Below, piece by piece: positions 14,554 to 24,123 of a DNA stretch of 47,370 bases. The stretch's first letter is position 1. Each line of letters starts with the position of its first letter. The notes under the pieces were generated by a model, which did not search any database, was not told the origin of the DNA, and saw only the letters and a program-made list of their open reading frames with translations. The translations under genes and the position numbers were made by a program. This stretch comes from Streptomyces triticisoli (lineage in GTDB: Bacteria; Actinomycetota; Actinomycetes; Streptomycetales; Streptomycetaceae): contig NZ_QFDQ01000012.1 in the NCBI RefSeq assembly GCF_003270085.1, positions 1-47,370 on the forward strand, written 5' to 3'.

Positions 14554-15761
14554 GGATCGGCATCGTCTGCCCGTACTCCTGGGACGTGCCGGGCGGCGTC
14601 CAGTTCCACATCCGCGACCTGGCCGAGTACTTCATCGGCCTCGGTCACGAGGTGTCCGTGCTCGCCCCCGCCGACGACGACACCCCGCTGCCGCCCTACG
14701 TCGTCTCGGCCGGCCGCGCGGTCCCGGTGCCGTACAACGGCTCGGTGGCCCGGCTCAACTTCGGCTTCCTGTCGGCGGCCCGGGTACGGCGCTGGCTGCA
14801 CGAGGGCCGCTTCGACGTGATCCACATCCACGAGCCGACCTCGCCGTCGCTGGGGTTGCTGGCCTGCTGGGCGGCGCAGGGCCCGATCGTCGCCACCTTC
14901 CACACATCGAACCCCAGGTCGAGGGCGATGATCGCCGCGTACGCGATCCTGCAGGCCGCCCTGGAGAAGATCAGCGCCCGGGTCGCGGTCAGCGAGTACG
15001 CCCGGCGCACCCTCGTCGAGCACCTCGGCGGGGACGCGGTGGTCATCCCCAACGGCGTCGACGTCGACTTCTTCGCCCGGGCCGAGCCCAGACCCGAGTG
15101 GCAGTCGGAAGAGGCGCGAAGCTCCGTCGAGGGTGGTGGGGGGAGACGGGCGGGCGGCACGATCGGCTTCATCGGCCGTATCGACGAGCCCCGCAAGGGC
15201 CTGCCCGTGCTGATGCGGGCCCTGCCGGCGATCCTCGCCGCCCGCCCGCACACCCGCCTGCTGGTCGCGGGCCGCGGCGACGAGAAGGAGGCGGTGGAGG
15301 GCCTGCCCGCGGAACTGCGCTCGCGCGTCGAGTTCCTGGGCATGATCAGCGACGAGGAAAAGGCCCGTTTCCTGCGCAGCGTCGACTTGTACGTCGCTCC
15401 CAACACCGGCGGCGAGTCCTTCGGCATCATCCTTGTCGAGGCCATGTCCGCCGGTGCCCCGGTGCTCGCCTCCGACCTCGACGCCTTCGCCCAGGTCCTC
15501 GACCAGGGAAAGGCCGGCGAACTGTTCACCAACGAGGACGCCGACGCCCTGGCCGAAGCGGCCGTACGCCTCCTGGCCGATCCCGGCCGCCGTGCCGAAC
15601 TCCGCGAACGCGGCAGCACCCATGTCCGCCGCTTCGACTGGTCGACGGTCGGCGCGGACATCCTGTCCGTGTACGAGACGGTGACGGCGGGCGCGGCGGC
15701 GGTGGCGACGGACGAGCGGGCGACGGGACTGCGGGCACGGCTGGGGCTGGCACGGGACTGA
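14550..15761 (+). CDS. pimA: Phosphatidylinositol alpha-mannosyltransferase
   Basis: The product of 403 residues is a GT4 (GT-B fold) glycosyltransferase. The N-terminal domain opens with RIGIVCPYSWDVPGGVQFHI and holds HIHEP and TFHTS. The C-terminal domain has FIGRIDEPRKG and the nucleotide-sugar site GESFGIILVEAM. It adds the first mannose from GDP-mannose to phosphatidylinositol on the cytoplasmic side. The GTG start overlaps the patA stop as GTGA. An odd low-complexity stretch (about residues 185-203, rich in Gly, Ser and Arg) lies between the two domains where other PimA proteins have a short linker. Confidence 0.92.
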   Translation: MRIGIVCPYSWDVPGGVQFHIRDLAEYFIGLGHEVSVLAPADDDTPLPPYVVSAGRAVPVPYNGSVARLNFGFLSAARVRRWLHEGRFDVIHIHEPTSPSLGLLACWAAQGPIVATFHTSNPRSRAMIAAYAILQAALEKISARVAVSEYARRTLVEHLGGDAVVIPNGVDVDFFARAEPRPEWQSEEARSSVEGGGGRRAGGTIGFIGRIDEPRKGLPVLMRALPAILAARPHTRLLVAGRGDEKEAVEGLPAELRSRVEFLGMISDEEKARFLRSVDLYVAPNTGGESFGIILVEAMSAGAPVLASDLDAFAQVLDQGKAGELFTNEDADALAEAAVRLLADPGRRAELRERGSTHVRRFDWSTVGADILSVYETVTAGAAAVATDERATGLRARLGLARD

Positions 15762-15798
15762 TGCCTGGGCGAGTGTGAGGGCGAAGCCACTCGGCCGA

Positions 15799-15812
15799 TA
15801 GCCTTGCCGCCC
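15799..15812 (+). promoter_or_regulatory. -10 box for a leaderless gene
   Basis: TAGCCT (15799-15804) is 8 bases ahead of GTG 15813, with no ribosome-binding site between. The following gene may therefore be transcribed without a leader. No clear -35 box is seen. Confidence 0.45.
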
Positions 15813-16355
15813 GTGACCCCAACCCTCATCTGGATCCTCGTCGCGCTCGTCGCCGTCGGCCTGTACCTGAGCTGGACGGCGGGGCGGCTGGACCGGCTGC
15901 ACGCCCGTATCGACGCCGCTCGTGCCGCACTGGACGCCCAGTTGCTGCGCCGTGCCTCCGTGACCCAGGAGCTGGCCACCTCCGGAGTGCTCGACCCGGC
16001 CGCCTCGATCGTGCTCTATGAGGCCGCGCACGCCGCCCGGCAGGCCGAGGAGGACCAGCGGGAGGTCGCCGAGAGCGAGCTGAGCCAGGCCCTGCGGGCC
16101 GTGTTCGCCGAGGTGCAGCAGGTGGAGGAGGTCCGCGAGGCGCCCGGGGGAGAGGAGACGGCCCGCGAGCTGACCGAGGCCGTGCGCAGGGTGCCGATGG
16201 CCCGCCGCTTCCACAACGACGCCGTCGGCGCGGCCCGCAGACTCCGCGAGCACCGCAAGGTCCGCTGGTTCCGCCTGGCCGGCCACGCCCCCTTCCCCAT
16301 GTCCTTCGAAATGGACGACGAACCACCGGCGGCGCTGGCGGACCGGTCGGCGTAG
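15813..16355 (+). CDS. LemA-like single-pass membrane protein
   Basis: The product has 180 residues. One N-terminal membrane helix (about 4-21) is followed by a charged helical region. The part [23 protein letters not shown] resembles the start of LemA-domain proteins, which form long helical bundles. The function is unknown. In mycobacteria a membrane protein gene also follows pimA at this place. The C-terminal region ([10 protein letters not shown], then [13 protein letters not shown]) is well suited to family searches. It may be read from its own leaderless promoter and not from the pgsA-patA-pimA operon. Confidence 0.7.
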   Translation: MTPTLIWILVALVAVGLYLSWTAGRLDRLHARIDAARAALDAQLLRRASVTQELATSGVLDPAASIVLYEAAHAARQAEEDQREVAESELSQALRAVFAEVQQVEEVREAPGGEETARELTEAVRRVPMARRFHNDAVGAARRLREHRKVRWFRLAGHAPFPMSFEMDDEPPAALADRSA

Positions 16356-16489
16356 CCGGCCCCACGGCCCGTCACCCGTGGGGTGGTCGGCTTCGGGCCG
16401 ACAAACGGCCGGGGCAGGTGACATGACGATCGTGGTGGCGACGACGGAAGCGCGGGAACGAATCCCGGGGACGGGCCCCTTCCCCCCAC

Positions 16490-16770
16490 TGGGACGGGCG
16501 GGCCGGGGCAGGGGTGCAGGAGGCGCAGCCCCGCCGGGGTGTGGGGCAGAGCCCTGGAGCGGGGCTCCTTCCCTCATCGCGACGGACGGGCAGGGAAGAC
16601 CGAGCCAGGGGTGCAGGGGACGGAGTCCCCGCCGGGGCTTGGGGCGGAGCCCCAGGGCGAGGACCCCTCTCCCTGCCGGGACGGGCGGACCGGGTGGGCC
16701 AAGCCGGGGCGCCGCCCGATGGGGTCCGGGGCGGCGCCCCAGGGGCGGGCGCGGCGTCCGGACCAGGGCC
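16490..16770. repeat. Tandem degenerate GC-rich intergenic repeats
   Basis: Three related units follow one another. Each opens with a GGGACGGGCGG-like box (16491, 16583, 16678) and continues with AGGGGTGCAGG (the first two units), then GGAGTCCCCGCCGGGG- or GGCGCCGCCC-like palindromes and GGAGCCCC-type inverted repeats. The units are about 90-105 bases long and diverged from each other. They resemble the GGCGGAGCCCC repeats scattered between Streptomyces genes. The gap 16356-16882 has no coding signal and contains only these repeats and the pdxS control region. Confidence 0.6.
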
Positions 16771-16813
16771 CCGGGAGGGAAAAGGATCCACCGGGTTTCC
16801 ATTGGCCCTTGCC

Positions 16814-16827
16814 GTGGACTGGTCCAC
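16814..16827 (+). promoter_or_regulatory. Palindromic operator upstream of pdxS (PdxR-like site)
   Basis: GTGGAC-TG-GTCCAC is a perfect 6+6 palindrome 56 bases ahead of the pdxS start. It contains GTGGACT, the core of the site bound by the MocR-type regulator PdxR in front of pdxST in Corynebacterium (AAAGTGGWCTA-like). A PdxR role here is inference; no mocR-type gene lies in the window. Confidence 0.45.
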
Positions 16828-16882
16828 TCACGTTTCCTCAGCGGTGCACCAAACCCTCTTTTCCACCCGAGTGAGGTCACCC

Positions 16883-17797
16883 GTGTCCACCACGATTTCC
16901 GACTCCGCCCAGACTCCCGAGACCGGCACCGCGCGCGTGAAGCGCGGCATGGCGGAGCAGCTCAAGGGCGGCGTGATCATGGACGTCGTCACGCCGGAGC
17001 AGGCGAAGATCGCCGAGGACGCGGGCGCCGTCGCGGTCATGGCCCTGGAGCGGGTCCCGGCCGACATCCGCAAGGACGGCGGAGTGGCCCGCATGTCCGA
17101 CCCGGACATGATCGAGAGCATCATCGAGGCCGTCTCCATCCCGGTCATGGCCAAGTCCCGCATCGGCCACTTCGTCGAGGCCCAGGTCCTGCAGTCCCTC
17201 GGCGTCGACTACATCGACGAGTCCGAGGTCCTCACCCCGGCCGACGAGGTCAACCACTCCGACAAGTGGGCCTTCACCACCCCCTTCGTCTGCGGTGCCA
17301 CCAACCTGGGCGAGGCCCTGCGCCGCATCGCCGAGGGCGCCGCGATGATCCGCTCCAAGGGCGAGGCCGGCACCGGCAACGTCGTCGAGGCCGTCCGCCA
17401 CCTGCGTCAGATCAAGAACGAGATCGCCCGGCTGCGCGGCTACGACAACCACGAGCTGTACGCCGCCGCCAAGGAGCTGCGCGCCCCGTACGAGCTGGTC
17501 AAGGAGGTCGCCGAGCTCGGCAGGCTCCCGGTCGTGCTGTTCTCCGCCGGCGGCGTGGCCACCCCCGCCGACGCCGCCCTGATGCGCCAGCTCGGCGCCG
17601 AGGGCGTCTTCGTCGGCTCCGGCATCTTCAAGTCCGGCGACCCGGCCAAGCGCGCCGCCGCCATCGTGAAGGCCACCACCTTCTACGACGACCCGAAGAT
17701 CATCGCGGACGCGTCCCGCAACCTCGGCGAGGCCATGGTCGGCATCAACTGCGACACCCTCCCCGAGTCCGAGCGCTACGCCAACCGCGGCTGGTAA
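16883..17797 (+). CDS. pdxS: Pyridoxal 5'-phosphate synthase subunit PdxS
   Basis: This (beta/alpha)8-barrel protein of 304 residues is very well conserved: [37 protein letters not shown], then [11 protein letters not shown] with K91, the lysine expected to form the sugar-phosphate Schiff base. The later [14 protein letters not shown] is the phosphate-binding part. It condenses a pentose phosphate, glyceraldehyde 3-phosphate and ammonia to PLP, with ammonia supplied by PdxT. GTG 16883 follows a weak GAGG. Its stop is 8 bases ahead of the pdxT start. Confidence 0.97.
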   Translation: MSTTISDSAQTPETGTARVKRGMAEQLKGGVIMDVVTPEQAKIAEDAGAVAVMALERVPADIRKDGGVARMSDPDMIESIIEAVSIPVMAKSRIGHFVEAQVLQSLGVDYIDESEVLTPADEVNHSDKWAFTTPFVCGATNLGEALRRIAEGAAMIRSKGEAGTGNVVEAVRHLRQIKNEIARLRGYDNHELYAAAKELRAPYELVKEVAELGRLPVVLFSAGGVATPADAALMRQLGAEGVFVGSGIFKSGDPAKRAAAIVKATTFYDDPKIIADASRNLGEAMVGINCDTLPESERYANRGW

Positions 17798-17805
17798 CCA
17801 CCTCC

Positions 17806-18417
17806 ATGACCGACGAAGCCCCCGTCATCGGCGTCCTGGCCCTCCAGGGCGACGTACGGGAGCACCTCATCGCCCTGGCCGCGGCCGACGCCGTGGCCAG
17901 GGCGGTGCGGCGCCCCGAAGAGCTCGCCGGGGTCGACGGCCTGGTCCTCCCCGGTGGCGAGTCCACCACCATCTCCAAGCTGGCCGTCCTCTTCGACGTG
18001 ATGGACCCGCTCCGCGCGCGCGTGCGCGACGGCATGCCCGTCTACGGCACCTGCGCCGGCATGATCATGCTCGCCGACAAGATCCTCGACCCGCGCGCGG
18101 GCCAGGAGACCGTCGGCGGGATCGACATGATCGTGCGCCGCAACGCCTTCGGACGGCAGAACGAGTCCTTCGAGGCGGCCGTCGACGTCAAGGGCGTCGC
18201 GGGCGATCCCGTGGAGGGCGTCTTCATCCGAGCCCCCTGGGTCGAGTCCGTCGGCGCCGGGGCCGAAGTGCTCGCCGAGCACGACGGACACATCGTCGCG
18301 GTCCGTCAGGGCAACGCGCTGGCCACCTCGTTCCACCCGGAACTGACCGGCGACCACCGCGTGCACGCCCTGTTCGCCGACATGGTGCGCGCGAGCCGGA
18401 CATCGGACTCCTTGTAG
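17806..18417 (+). CDS. pdxT: Pyridoxal 5'-phosphate synthase glutaminase subunit PdxT
   Basis: The product of 203 residues is a class I glutamine amidotransferase. It has [10 protein letters not shown], the PGGESTTI oxyanion region, the nucleophile C83 in GTCAGM, and H177-x-E179 in HPE. It hydrolyses glutamine and channels ammonia into the PdxS barrel; the two form a 12+12 complex. It starts 8 bases after pdxS, so the pair is one operon. Confidence 0.96.
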   Translation: MTDEAPVIGVLALQGDVREHLIALAAADAVARAVRRPEELAGVDGLVLPGGESTTISKLAVLFDVMDPLRARVRDGMPVYGTCAGMIMLADKILDPRAGQETVGGIDMIVRRNAFGRQNESFEAAVDVKGVAGDPVEGVFIRAPWVESVGAGAEVLAEHDGHIVAVRQGNALATSFHPELTGDHRVHALFADMVRASRTSDSL

Positions 18418-18464
18418 GATTCCAGCGTTCGCACGAAGACGGGTTACGTGAAGGAGACAGGCAG

Positions 18465-19217
18465 ATGGCCGGCCACTCTAAATGGGCCACGACGAAGCAC
18501 AAGAAGGCCGTCCTCGATGCCAAGCGCGGCAAACTCTTCGCGAAGCTCATCAAGAACATCGAGGTCGCCTCCCGTATGGGCGGCGCCGACCTGGACGGCA
18601 ACCCGACGCTGTACGACGCCGTCCAGAAGGCGAAGAAGCAGTCGGTCCCCAACAAGAACATCGACTCGGCGATCAAGCGCGGCGCGGGCCTGGAGGCCGG
18701 CGGCGCCGAGTACGAGACGATCATGTACGAGGGCTACGGCCCGAACGGTGTCGCCCTGCTCATCGAGTGCCTCACCGACAACCGCAACCGCGCCGCCTCG
18801 GACGTCCGCGTCGCCATGACCCGCAACGGCGGCTCCATGGCCGACCCCGGCTCGGTGTCGTACCTCTTCCACCGCAAGGGCGTCGTGATCGTCCCCAAGG
18901 AGGAGCTGGCCGAGGACGACGTCCTGGCCGCCGTCCTGGACGCGGGCGCCGAGGAGGTCAACGACCTCGGTGAGAACTTCGAGGTGATCAGCGAGGCCAC
19001 CGACCTGGTCGCGGTCCGCACCGCCCTCCAGGACGCGGGCATCGACTACGACTCCGCCGAGGCCAACTTCGTCCCGACCATGCAGGTCGAGCTGGACGAG
19101 GAGGGCGCCAAGAAGATCTTCAAGCTGATCGACGCGCTCGAGGACAGCGACGACGTGCAGAACGTCTTCGCCAACTTCGACGTCAGCGACGAGATCATGG
19201 AGAAGGTCGGCGCCTGA
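18465..19217 (+). CDS. yebC: YebC/PmpR family (TACO1-like) protein
   Basis: The product of 250 residues begins with the signature [20 protein letters not shown] and has three alpha/beta domains typical of the family. Older work treats these proteins as DNA-binding regulators; related proteins assist translation of difficult proline stretches. The gene precedes ruvCAB as in many bacteria. GAAGGAG is 8 bases upstream of ATG. A TAGGAT box (18415-18420) overlapping the pdxT stop may be its -10. Confidence 0.95.
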   Translation: MAGHSKWATTKHKKAVLDAKRGKLFAKLIKNIEVASRMGGADLDGNPTLYDAVQKAKKQSVPNKNIDSAIKRGAGLEAGGAEYETIMYEGYGPNGVALLIECLTDNRNRAASDVRVAMTRNGGSMADPGSVSYLFHRKGVVIVPKEELAEDDVLAAVLDAGAEEVNDLGENFEVISEATDLVAVRTALQDAGIDYDSAEANFVPTMQVELDEEGAKKIFKLIDALEDSDDVQNVFANFDVSDEIMEKVGA

Positions 19218-19288
19218 CGCCGCCACGAGCTTCGCGGGGTTTCGACGGGCCGGCGGGACACTCCCGCCGGCCCGTCCCTTTGCGGGCG

Positions 19289-19311
19289 CTGTCAGTGGCA
19301 CCCGATAGCCT
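19289..19311 (+). promoter_or_regulatory. RecA-NDp (PafBC-type) DNA-damage promoter of ruvCAB
   Basis: The sequence is CTGTCAGTG, then exactly 8 bases, then TAGCCT. The LexA-independent damage promoter of actinobacteria, controlled by PafBC, is TTGTCRGTG-N8-TAnnnT. The match is complete apart from the first base. It lies about 36 bases ahead of ruvC, a recombination-repair gene, which supports the reading. No LexA box is present. Confidence 0.75.
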
Positions 19312-19346
19312 GCACGAACAGGCGATTGATGGGAGGGCTGGTAGGC

Positions 19347-19895
19347 GTGCGCGTACTGGGGGTGGACCCGGGGCTGACCCGCTGCGGTGTCGGCGTCGTC
19401 GAGGGGGTCGCGGGCCGGCCGCTGACCATGCTCGGCGTCGGTGTCGTCCGCACTGCGGCGGACGCCGACCTGAGCCACCGCCTCCTCGCCGTCGAGCAGG
19501 GCATAGAACAGTGGCTGGACGAGCACCGGCCCGAATACGTCGCCGTGGAGCGCGTGTTCAGCCAGCACAACGTGCGCACCGTCATGGGCACCGCCCAGGC
19601 CAGCGCCGTGGCGATGCTCTGCGCGGCCCGCCGCGGCATCCCCGTCGCCCTGCACACCCCCAGCGAGGTCAAGGCCGCCGTCACCGGCAGCGGCCGCGCC
19701 GACAAGGCACAGGTCGGCGCCATGGTCACCCGGCTGCTGCGGCTCGACGCGCCCCCGAAGCCGGCCGACGCCGCCGACGCCCTCGCCCTAGCGATCTGCC
19801 ACATCTGGCGCGCCCCCGCGCAGAACCGGCTCCAGCAGGCCGTCGCCCTGCACGCGGCCGAAGCACCGAGGACAACGAAAGGCCGTACGACATGA
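19347..19895 (+). CDS. ruvC: Holliday junction resolvase RuvC
   Basis: The product of 182 residues contains the four catalytic acids of RuvC: D7 ([10 protein letters not shown]), E68 ([11 protein letters not shown]), and D141 and D144 ([14 protein letters not shown]). It cuts Holliday junctions symmetrically as a dimer, directed by RuvAB. I choose GTG 19347, which GGGAGGG precedes by 10 bases; an ATG at 19329 inside that site would add six residues. Its stop overlaps ruvA as ATGA. Confidence 0.96.
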   Translation: MRVLGVDPGLTRCGVGVVEGVAGRPLTMLGVGVVRTAADADLSHRLLAVEQGIEQWLDEHRPEYVAVERVFSQHNVRTVMGTAQASAVAMLCAARRGIPVALHTPSEVKAAVTGSGRADKAQVGAMVTRLLRLDAPPKPADAADALALAICHIWRAPAQNRLQQAVALHAAEAPRTTKGRTT

Positions 19896-20497
19896 TCGCC
19901 TTCGTCAGCGGCACCGTCGCCGCACTCGCCCCCGACACCGCGGTGGTCGAGGTCGGCGGTGTCGGCATGGCCGTGCGGTGCACCCCGAACACGCTGTCCA
20001 CGCTCCACCTCGGCCGGCCCGCCAAGCTCGCCACCTCCCTCGTCGTACGGGAGGACTCACTGACCCTGTACGGCTTCGCGGACGACGACGAGCGCCAGGT
20101 CTTCGAACTGCTGCAGACCGCCAGCGGGGTCGGACCACGGCTCGCCCAGGCGATGCTGGCCGTGCACACCCCCGACGCCCTGCGCCGAGCCGTCGCCACC
20201 GGCGACGAGAAGGCCCTCACCGCCGTCCCCGGCATCGGCAAGAAGGGCGCCCAGAAACTCCTGCTGGAGCTCAAGGACCGGCTCGGCGAGCCGGTCGGCG
20301 CCCCCGCGGTGGGCACGCCGGTCACCCAGGGCTGGCGCGACCAGCTGCACGCCGCCCTGATCGGCCTCGGGTACGCCACCCGGGAGGCCGACGAGGCGGT
20401 CGCCGCCGTGGCACCGCAGGCCGAGGCCGCCGGTGGCACACCGCAGGTGGGCCAGTTGCTGAAGGCGGCCCTGCAGACCCTGAACCGAGCCCGCTGA
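19892..20497 (+). CDS. ruvA: Holliday junction DNA helicase subunit RuvA
   Basis: The product has 201 residues: an N-terminal OB fold ([13 protein letters not shown]), two helix-hairpin-helix motifs ([17 protein letters not shown] and [16 protein letters not shown]) and a C-terminal three-helix domain that contacts RuvB. It binds the four-way junction as a tetramer and loads RuvB. Translation is coupled to ruvC by the ATGA overlap. Confidence 0.97.
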   Translation: MIAFVSGTVAALAPDTAVVEVGGVGMAVRCTPNTLSTLHLGRPAKLATSLVVREDSLTLYGFADDDERQVFELLQTASGVGPRLAQAMLAVHTPDALRRAVATGDEKALTAVPGIGKKGAQKLLLELKDRLGEPVGAPAVGTPVTQGWRDQLHAALIGLGYATREADEAVAAVAPQAEAAGGTPQVGQLLKAALQTLNRAR

Positions 20498-20530
20498 CCC
20501 GCTGACCCACCATTTCCCGAGGCACATCAC

Positions 20531-21625
20531 ATGAACTGGGACGACACGACCGACACCCCCGCCGCCGAGCCGCTCGTCGGTCCCGCCGCGGAGCGGCTGG
20601 TGGGCTCTGTCGCCGACGGTGAGGACCAGGCCGTCGAGGCCGCCCTGCGCCCCAAGGACCTGGACGAGTTCATCGGTCAGGAGAGGGTTCGCGAGCAGCT
20701 CGACCTCGTACTGCGCGCCGCACGCGCGCGCGGGGCCACCGCCGACCACGTACTGCTCTCCGGCGCCCCCGGCCTCGGCAAGACCACCCTGTCCATGATC
20801 ATCGCGGCTGAGATGGGCGCCCCCATCCGCATCACCTCCGGCCCCGCCATCCAGCACGCGGGCGATCTCGCGGCCATCCTCTCCTCCCTCCAGGAGGGAG
20901 AGGTCCTCTTCCTCGACGAGATCCACCGCATGTCGAGGCCCGCCGAGGAGATGCTCTACATGGCCATGGAGGACTTCCGCGTCGACGTCATCGTCGGCAA
21001 GGGGCCCGGCGCCACCGCGATCCCGCTCGAACTGCCCCCGTTCACCCTGGTCGGCGCCACCACGCGCGCGGGCCTGCTGCCTCCCCCGCTGCGCGACCGC
21101 TTCGGCTTCACCGCGCACATGGAGTTCTACGAGCCCACCGAACTGGAGCGCGTCGTGCACCGCTCGGCGCACCTGCTGGAGGTCGAGATCGAGGCCGACG
21201 GCGCCGCCGAGATCGCCGGCCGCTCCCGGGGCACCCCGCGCATCGCCAACCGCCTGCTGCGCCGCGTCCGCGACTACGCGCAGGTCAAGGCCGACGGGTT
21301 CATCACGCGCGAGATCGCCGCGGCGGCCCTCGCCGTCTACGAGGTCGACGCCCGCGGCCTGGACCGGCTGGACCGGGCCGTCCTCACGGCCCTGCTGAAG
21401 CTGTTCGGCGGCGGACCCGTGGGACTGTCGACGCTCGCGGTCGCCGTGGGGGAGGAGCGCGAGACCGTCGAGGAGGTCGCCGAGCCCTTCCTCGTCCGCG
21501 AGGGCCTGCTCGCCCGCACCCCGCGCGGCCGCGTCGCCACCCCCGCCGCCTGGACACACCTCGGCCTGACCCCGCCCCGCTCGTCAGCTGCAGGAACCGG
21601 ACAACAGGACCTGTTCGGGGCGTGA
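20531..21625 (+). CDS. ruvB: Holliday junction branch-migration ATPase RuvB
   Basis: The product of 364 residues is an AAA+ motor. Walker A is GAPGLGKTT (78-86), Walker B is LFLDEIH (126-132), sensor 1 is VGATTRAG, and a winged-helix C-terminus follows. About 30 residues precede the usual beginning ([12 protein letters not shown]), as in other streptomycetes. It drives branch migration together with RuvA. It follows ruvA by 33 bases. Confidence 0.97.
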   Translation: MNWDDTTDTPAAEPLVGPAAERLVGSVADGEDQAVEAALRPKDLDEFIGQERVREQLDLVLRAARARGATADHVLLSGAPGLGKTTLSMIIAAEMGAPIRITSGPAIQHAGDLAAILSSLQEGEVLFLDEIHRMSRPAEEMLYMAMEDFRVDVIVGKGPGATAIPLELPPFTLVGATTRAGLLPPPLRDRFGFTAHMEFYEPTELERVVHRSAHLLEVEIEADGAAEIAGRSRGTPRIANRLLRRVRDYAQVKADGFITREIAAAALAVYEVDARGLDRLDRAVLTALLKLFGGGPVGLSTLAVAVGEERETVEEVAEPFLVREGLLARTPRGRVATPAAWTHLGLTPPRSSAAGTGQQDLFGA

Positions 21626-21672
21626 CGGCGACGGCATTGGCCCCGGGAGGAACCCAGGTGCCATGCTGAGCG

Positions 21673-21702
21673 TTGTTCCCTGCGCGCGGACTCGCCTAGA
21701 CT
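21673..21702 (+). promoter_or_regulatory. Promoter of yajC-secDF
   Basis: TTGTTC (21673-21678) and TAGACT (21697-21702) are separated by 18 bases, a reasonable housekeeping promoter. It would give a leader of about 80 bases before yajC. Confidence 0.55.
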
Positions 21703-21789
21703 CCGCCGTTGCCGCCTTTGCCGGCAGTCCACACACCCCCGTCCATCAGGCCGCTTTCCACCGCGGTCGTGTGAAGGAAGTACCGACCC

Positions 21790-22287
21790 GTGAGTCTCGT
21801 GACCCTCCTCCCGTTCATCGTGCTCATCGGGGCCATGTTCCTGATGACCCGGTCGGCCAAGAAGAAGCAGCAGCAGGCCGAGGAAATGCGGAACCAGATG
21901 CAGCCCGGCAGCGGTGTCCGCACCATCGGGGGCATGTACGCGACGGTCAAGGAGGTCAATGACGACACGGTCCTCCTTGACGCCGGCCCCGGTGTCGAGC
22001 TGCTGTTCGCCAAGAACTCGATCGGTGCCGTCCTCTCCGACGAGGAGTACAACCGCATCGTCCACGGCATCGAGCACGACCTGAAGTCCGACGTCCCCCT
22101 CGTCCCCGACGACGCCTCCTCCCTCACCGAGACCGACGAGCCCGCCGCCGACGCTTCCGGCGCCTCCGACGACAAGCCCATCGACCTCGGCAAGAAGGAC
22201 ACGGCCGACGAACCGGCCGGCAGTGCCGCCGAGACGAAGGCGGAGGAAGAGCCGAAGAAGACCGACGGCGACTCCGACGCGAAGTAG
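21790..22287 (+). CDS. yajC: Preprotein translocase accessory subunit YajC
   Basis: The product has 165 residues, with one N-terminal membrane helix (LVTLLPFIVLIGAMFLM), a basic KKKQQQ stretch, then the YajC fold with GSGVRTIGGMYATVKEV. The C-terminal third is an acidic, Ala/Asp/Glu-rich tail longer than in Escherichia coli YajC (110 residues). It associates with SecDF at the membrane. GAAGGAAG lies 10 bases ahead of GTG 21790. Confidence 0.93.
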   Translation: MSLVTLLPFIVLIGAMFLMTRSAKKKQQQAEEMRNQMQPGSGVRTIGGMYATVKEVNDDTVLLDAGPGVELLFAKNSIGAVLSDEEYNRIVHGIEHDLKSDVPLVPDDASSLTETDEPAADASGASDDKPIDLGKKDTADEPAGSAAETKAEEEPKKTDGDSDAK

Positions 22288-22293
22288 TCACCA

Positions 22294-22327
22294 CCCAGGG
22301 CGCGCGGCACCATTCGCGCGCCCTGGG
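22294..22327 (+). terminator. Hairpin between yajC and secD
   Basis: A perfect 13-bp stem (22294-22306 with 22315-22327) has an 8-base loop. It stands just after yajC and could attenuate reading into secD. Confidence 0.7.
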
Positions 22328-22418
22328 ACGTGTCTGCTTCGCGAGGGGTCCTCACACCACGCATGGCCGCCGCCGCGCCCACCCGGCACGGGGCGGCCCG
22401 AGAGAGAGCATCGAAAAG

Positions 22419-24122
22419 GTGACAGTCAAAAACGGACGTTCAGCGAGCGCCCAGGGCAAGCCGGGGCGCTCGCTAGCCCTCATCCTGATCGCCGTCGTGG
22501 CGCTCATCGGATCCATGTTCGTCTCCGGAAACACCTCTCCGCGTCTCGGCATCGACCTGGCCGGCGGAACGAGCATCACGCTCCGGGCGGTCCCCGAGCG
22601 CGGTCAGGAGTCCGCGATCAACAAGGCCAACATGGACACGGCCGTCAGCATCATGGAACGGCGTGTCAACGGTCTCGGTGTCTCGGAGGCCGAGGTCCAG
22701 ACCCAGGGAAACGACAACATCATCGTCAACATCCCCAAGGGCACCAACTCCAAGCAGGCCCGCGAGCAGGTCGGCACCACCGCCAAGCTGTACTTCCGTC
22801 CCGTCCTCGCCACCGACGTCACCGGCGCCGCCCCGGCCAACCCCTCGCCGAGCGCCTCCCACGAGGTGACCGACAGGTCCACCGGCACCGCCACCCCCTC
22901 CGGCCCCCCGACTCCCTCGGCCGCCGAGACCCAGCAGGGCCGCGCGGTCACCGACGCCCTGAAGACGGACGCCACCCCGTCCCCGTCCCCGAGCAGCGGC
23001 TCCGGTGACGCCAGCAGCAAGCTCCAGGCGCAGTACGCCTCGCTGGACTGCGGCAAGCAGTCCGTCCGCGCCACCGCGGGCAAGGGCGTGCTGCCCACCG
23101 AGGCGACCGTCGCCTGCGGCCGGAACGCGCAGGGCCAGTGGCAGAAATACCTGCTCGGACCCGCCGTGGTGGACGGCACCGATGTCGACAAGGCACAGGC
23201 GGTCTTCGACGCGCAGGGTGCCTCCGGCTGGATCGTCCAGCTCGACTTCACGAGCCAGGGCGGCAAGAAGTTCGCGGACATCACCGGCAAGCTGGCCCAG
23301 AAGCAGGCACCGCAGAACCAGTTCGCCATCGTCCTGGACGGCGACGTGGTCTCGGACCCCTACGTCCGCAGCGCCATCACCGGCGGCAACGCCGAGATCT
23401 CCGGCAGCTTCGACCAGCAGTCCGCCCAGAGCCTCGCCAACATGCTGTCCTACGGCTCCCTGCCGCTGACCTTCAAGGAGGACAGCGTCACCACCGTGAC
23501 CGCCGCGCTCGGCGGCGAGCAGCTGCAGGCCGGCCTGATCGCGGGCGCCATCGGACTCGCCCTCGTCGTGATCTACCTGGTGGTGTACTACCGGGGCCTG
23601 GCGGCGATCGCCGTCGCCTCGCTGATGGTCTCCGCGATGCTGACGTACGCGCTCATGTCGCTGCTCGGCCCGGCCATCGGCTTCGCGCTGAACCTGCCGG
23701 CCGTGTGCGGTGCGATCGTCGCGATCGGCATCACCGCGGACTCGTTCATCGTGTTCTTCGAACGCATGAGGGACGAGATCCGCGAGGGCCGCTCGCTGCG
23801 CCCCGCCGTGGCCCGCGGCTGGCCGCGGGCCCGGCGCACCGTCCTGGTCTCCGACTTCGTGTCCTTCCTGGCCGCCGCGGTGCTGTTCGTCGTCACCGTC
23901 GGCAAGGTCCAGGGCTTCGCGTTCACGCTCGGCCTGACCACACTGCTCGACGTGGTCGTCATCTTCCTGTTCACCATGCCGCTGATGACGATCCTCGCCC
24001 GCCGGAAGTTCTTCGCCGGCGGCCACGGCTGGTCGGGACTCGACCCCAAGCGCCTGGGCGCCAAGCCGCCGCTGCGGCGCACCCGCCGTCCCTCCGCCCC
24101 CGTCGAGACGAAGGAGGCGTGA
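22419..24122 (+). CDS. secD: Protein translocase subunit SecD
   Basis: The product has 567 residues. A first membrane helix is followed by a large external P1 domain and then five helices. IDLAGGTSITL and the conserved P1 region are present, as is ITADSFIVFFERMRDE in the membrane domain of this RND-type protein. It uses the proton gradient to pull exported proteins out of SecYEG. A Pro/Ser/Thr-rich insert near residues 135-195 is typical of actinobacterial SecD. The stop is one base ahead of the secF start, so the two are coupled. Confidence 0.96.
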   Translation: MTVKNGRSASAQGKPGRSLALILIAVVALIGSMFVSGNTSPRLGIDLAGGTSITLRAVPERGQESAINKANMDTAVSIMERRVNGLGVSEAEVQTQGNDNIIVNIPKGTNSKQAREQVGTTAKLYFRPVLATDVTGAAPANPSPSASHEVTDRSTGTATPSGPPTPSAAETQQGRAVTDALKTDATPSPSPSSGSGDASSKLQAQYASLDCGKQSVRATAGKGVLPTEATVACGRNAQGQWQKYLLGPAVVDGTDVDKAQAVFDAQGASGWIVQLDFTSQGGKKFADITGKLAQKQAPQNQFAIVLDGDVVSDPYVRSAITGGNAEISGSFDQQSAQSLANMLSYGSLPLTFKEDSVTTVTAALGGEQLQAGLIAGAIGLALVVIYLVVYYRGLAAIAVASLMVSAMLTYALMSLLGPAIGFALNLPAVCGAIVAIGITADSFIVFFERMRDEIREGRSLRPAVARGWPRARRTVLVSDFVSFLAAAVLFVVTVGKVQGFAFTLGLTTLLDVVVIFLFTMPLMTILARRKFFAGGHGWSGLDPKRLGAKPPLRRTRRPSAPVETKEA

Positions 24123-24123
24123 G

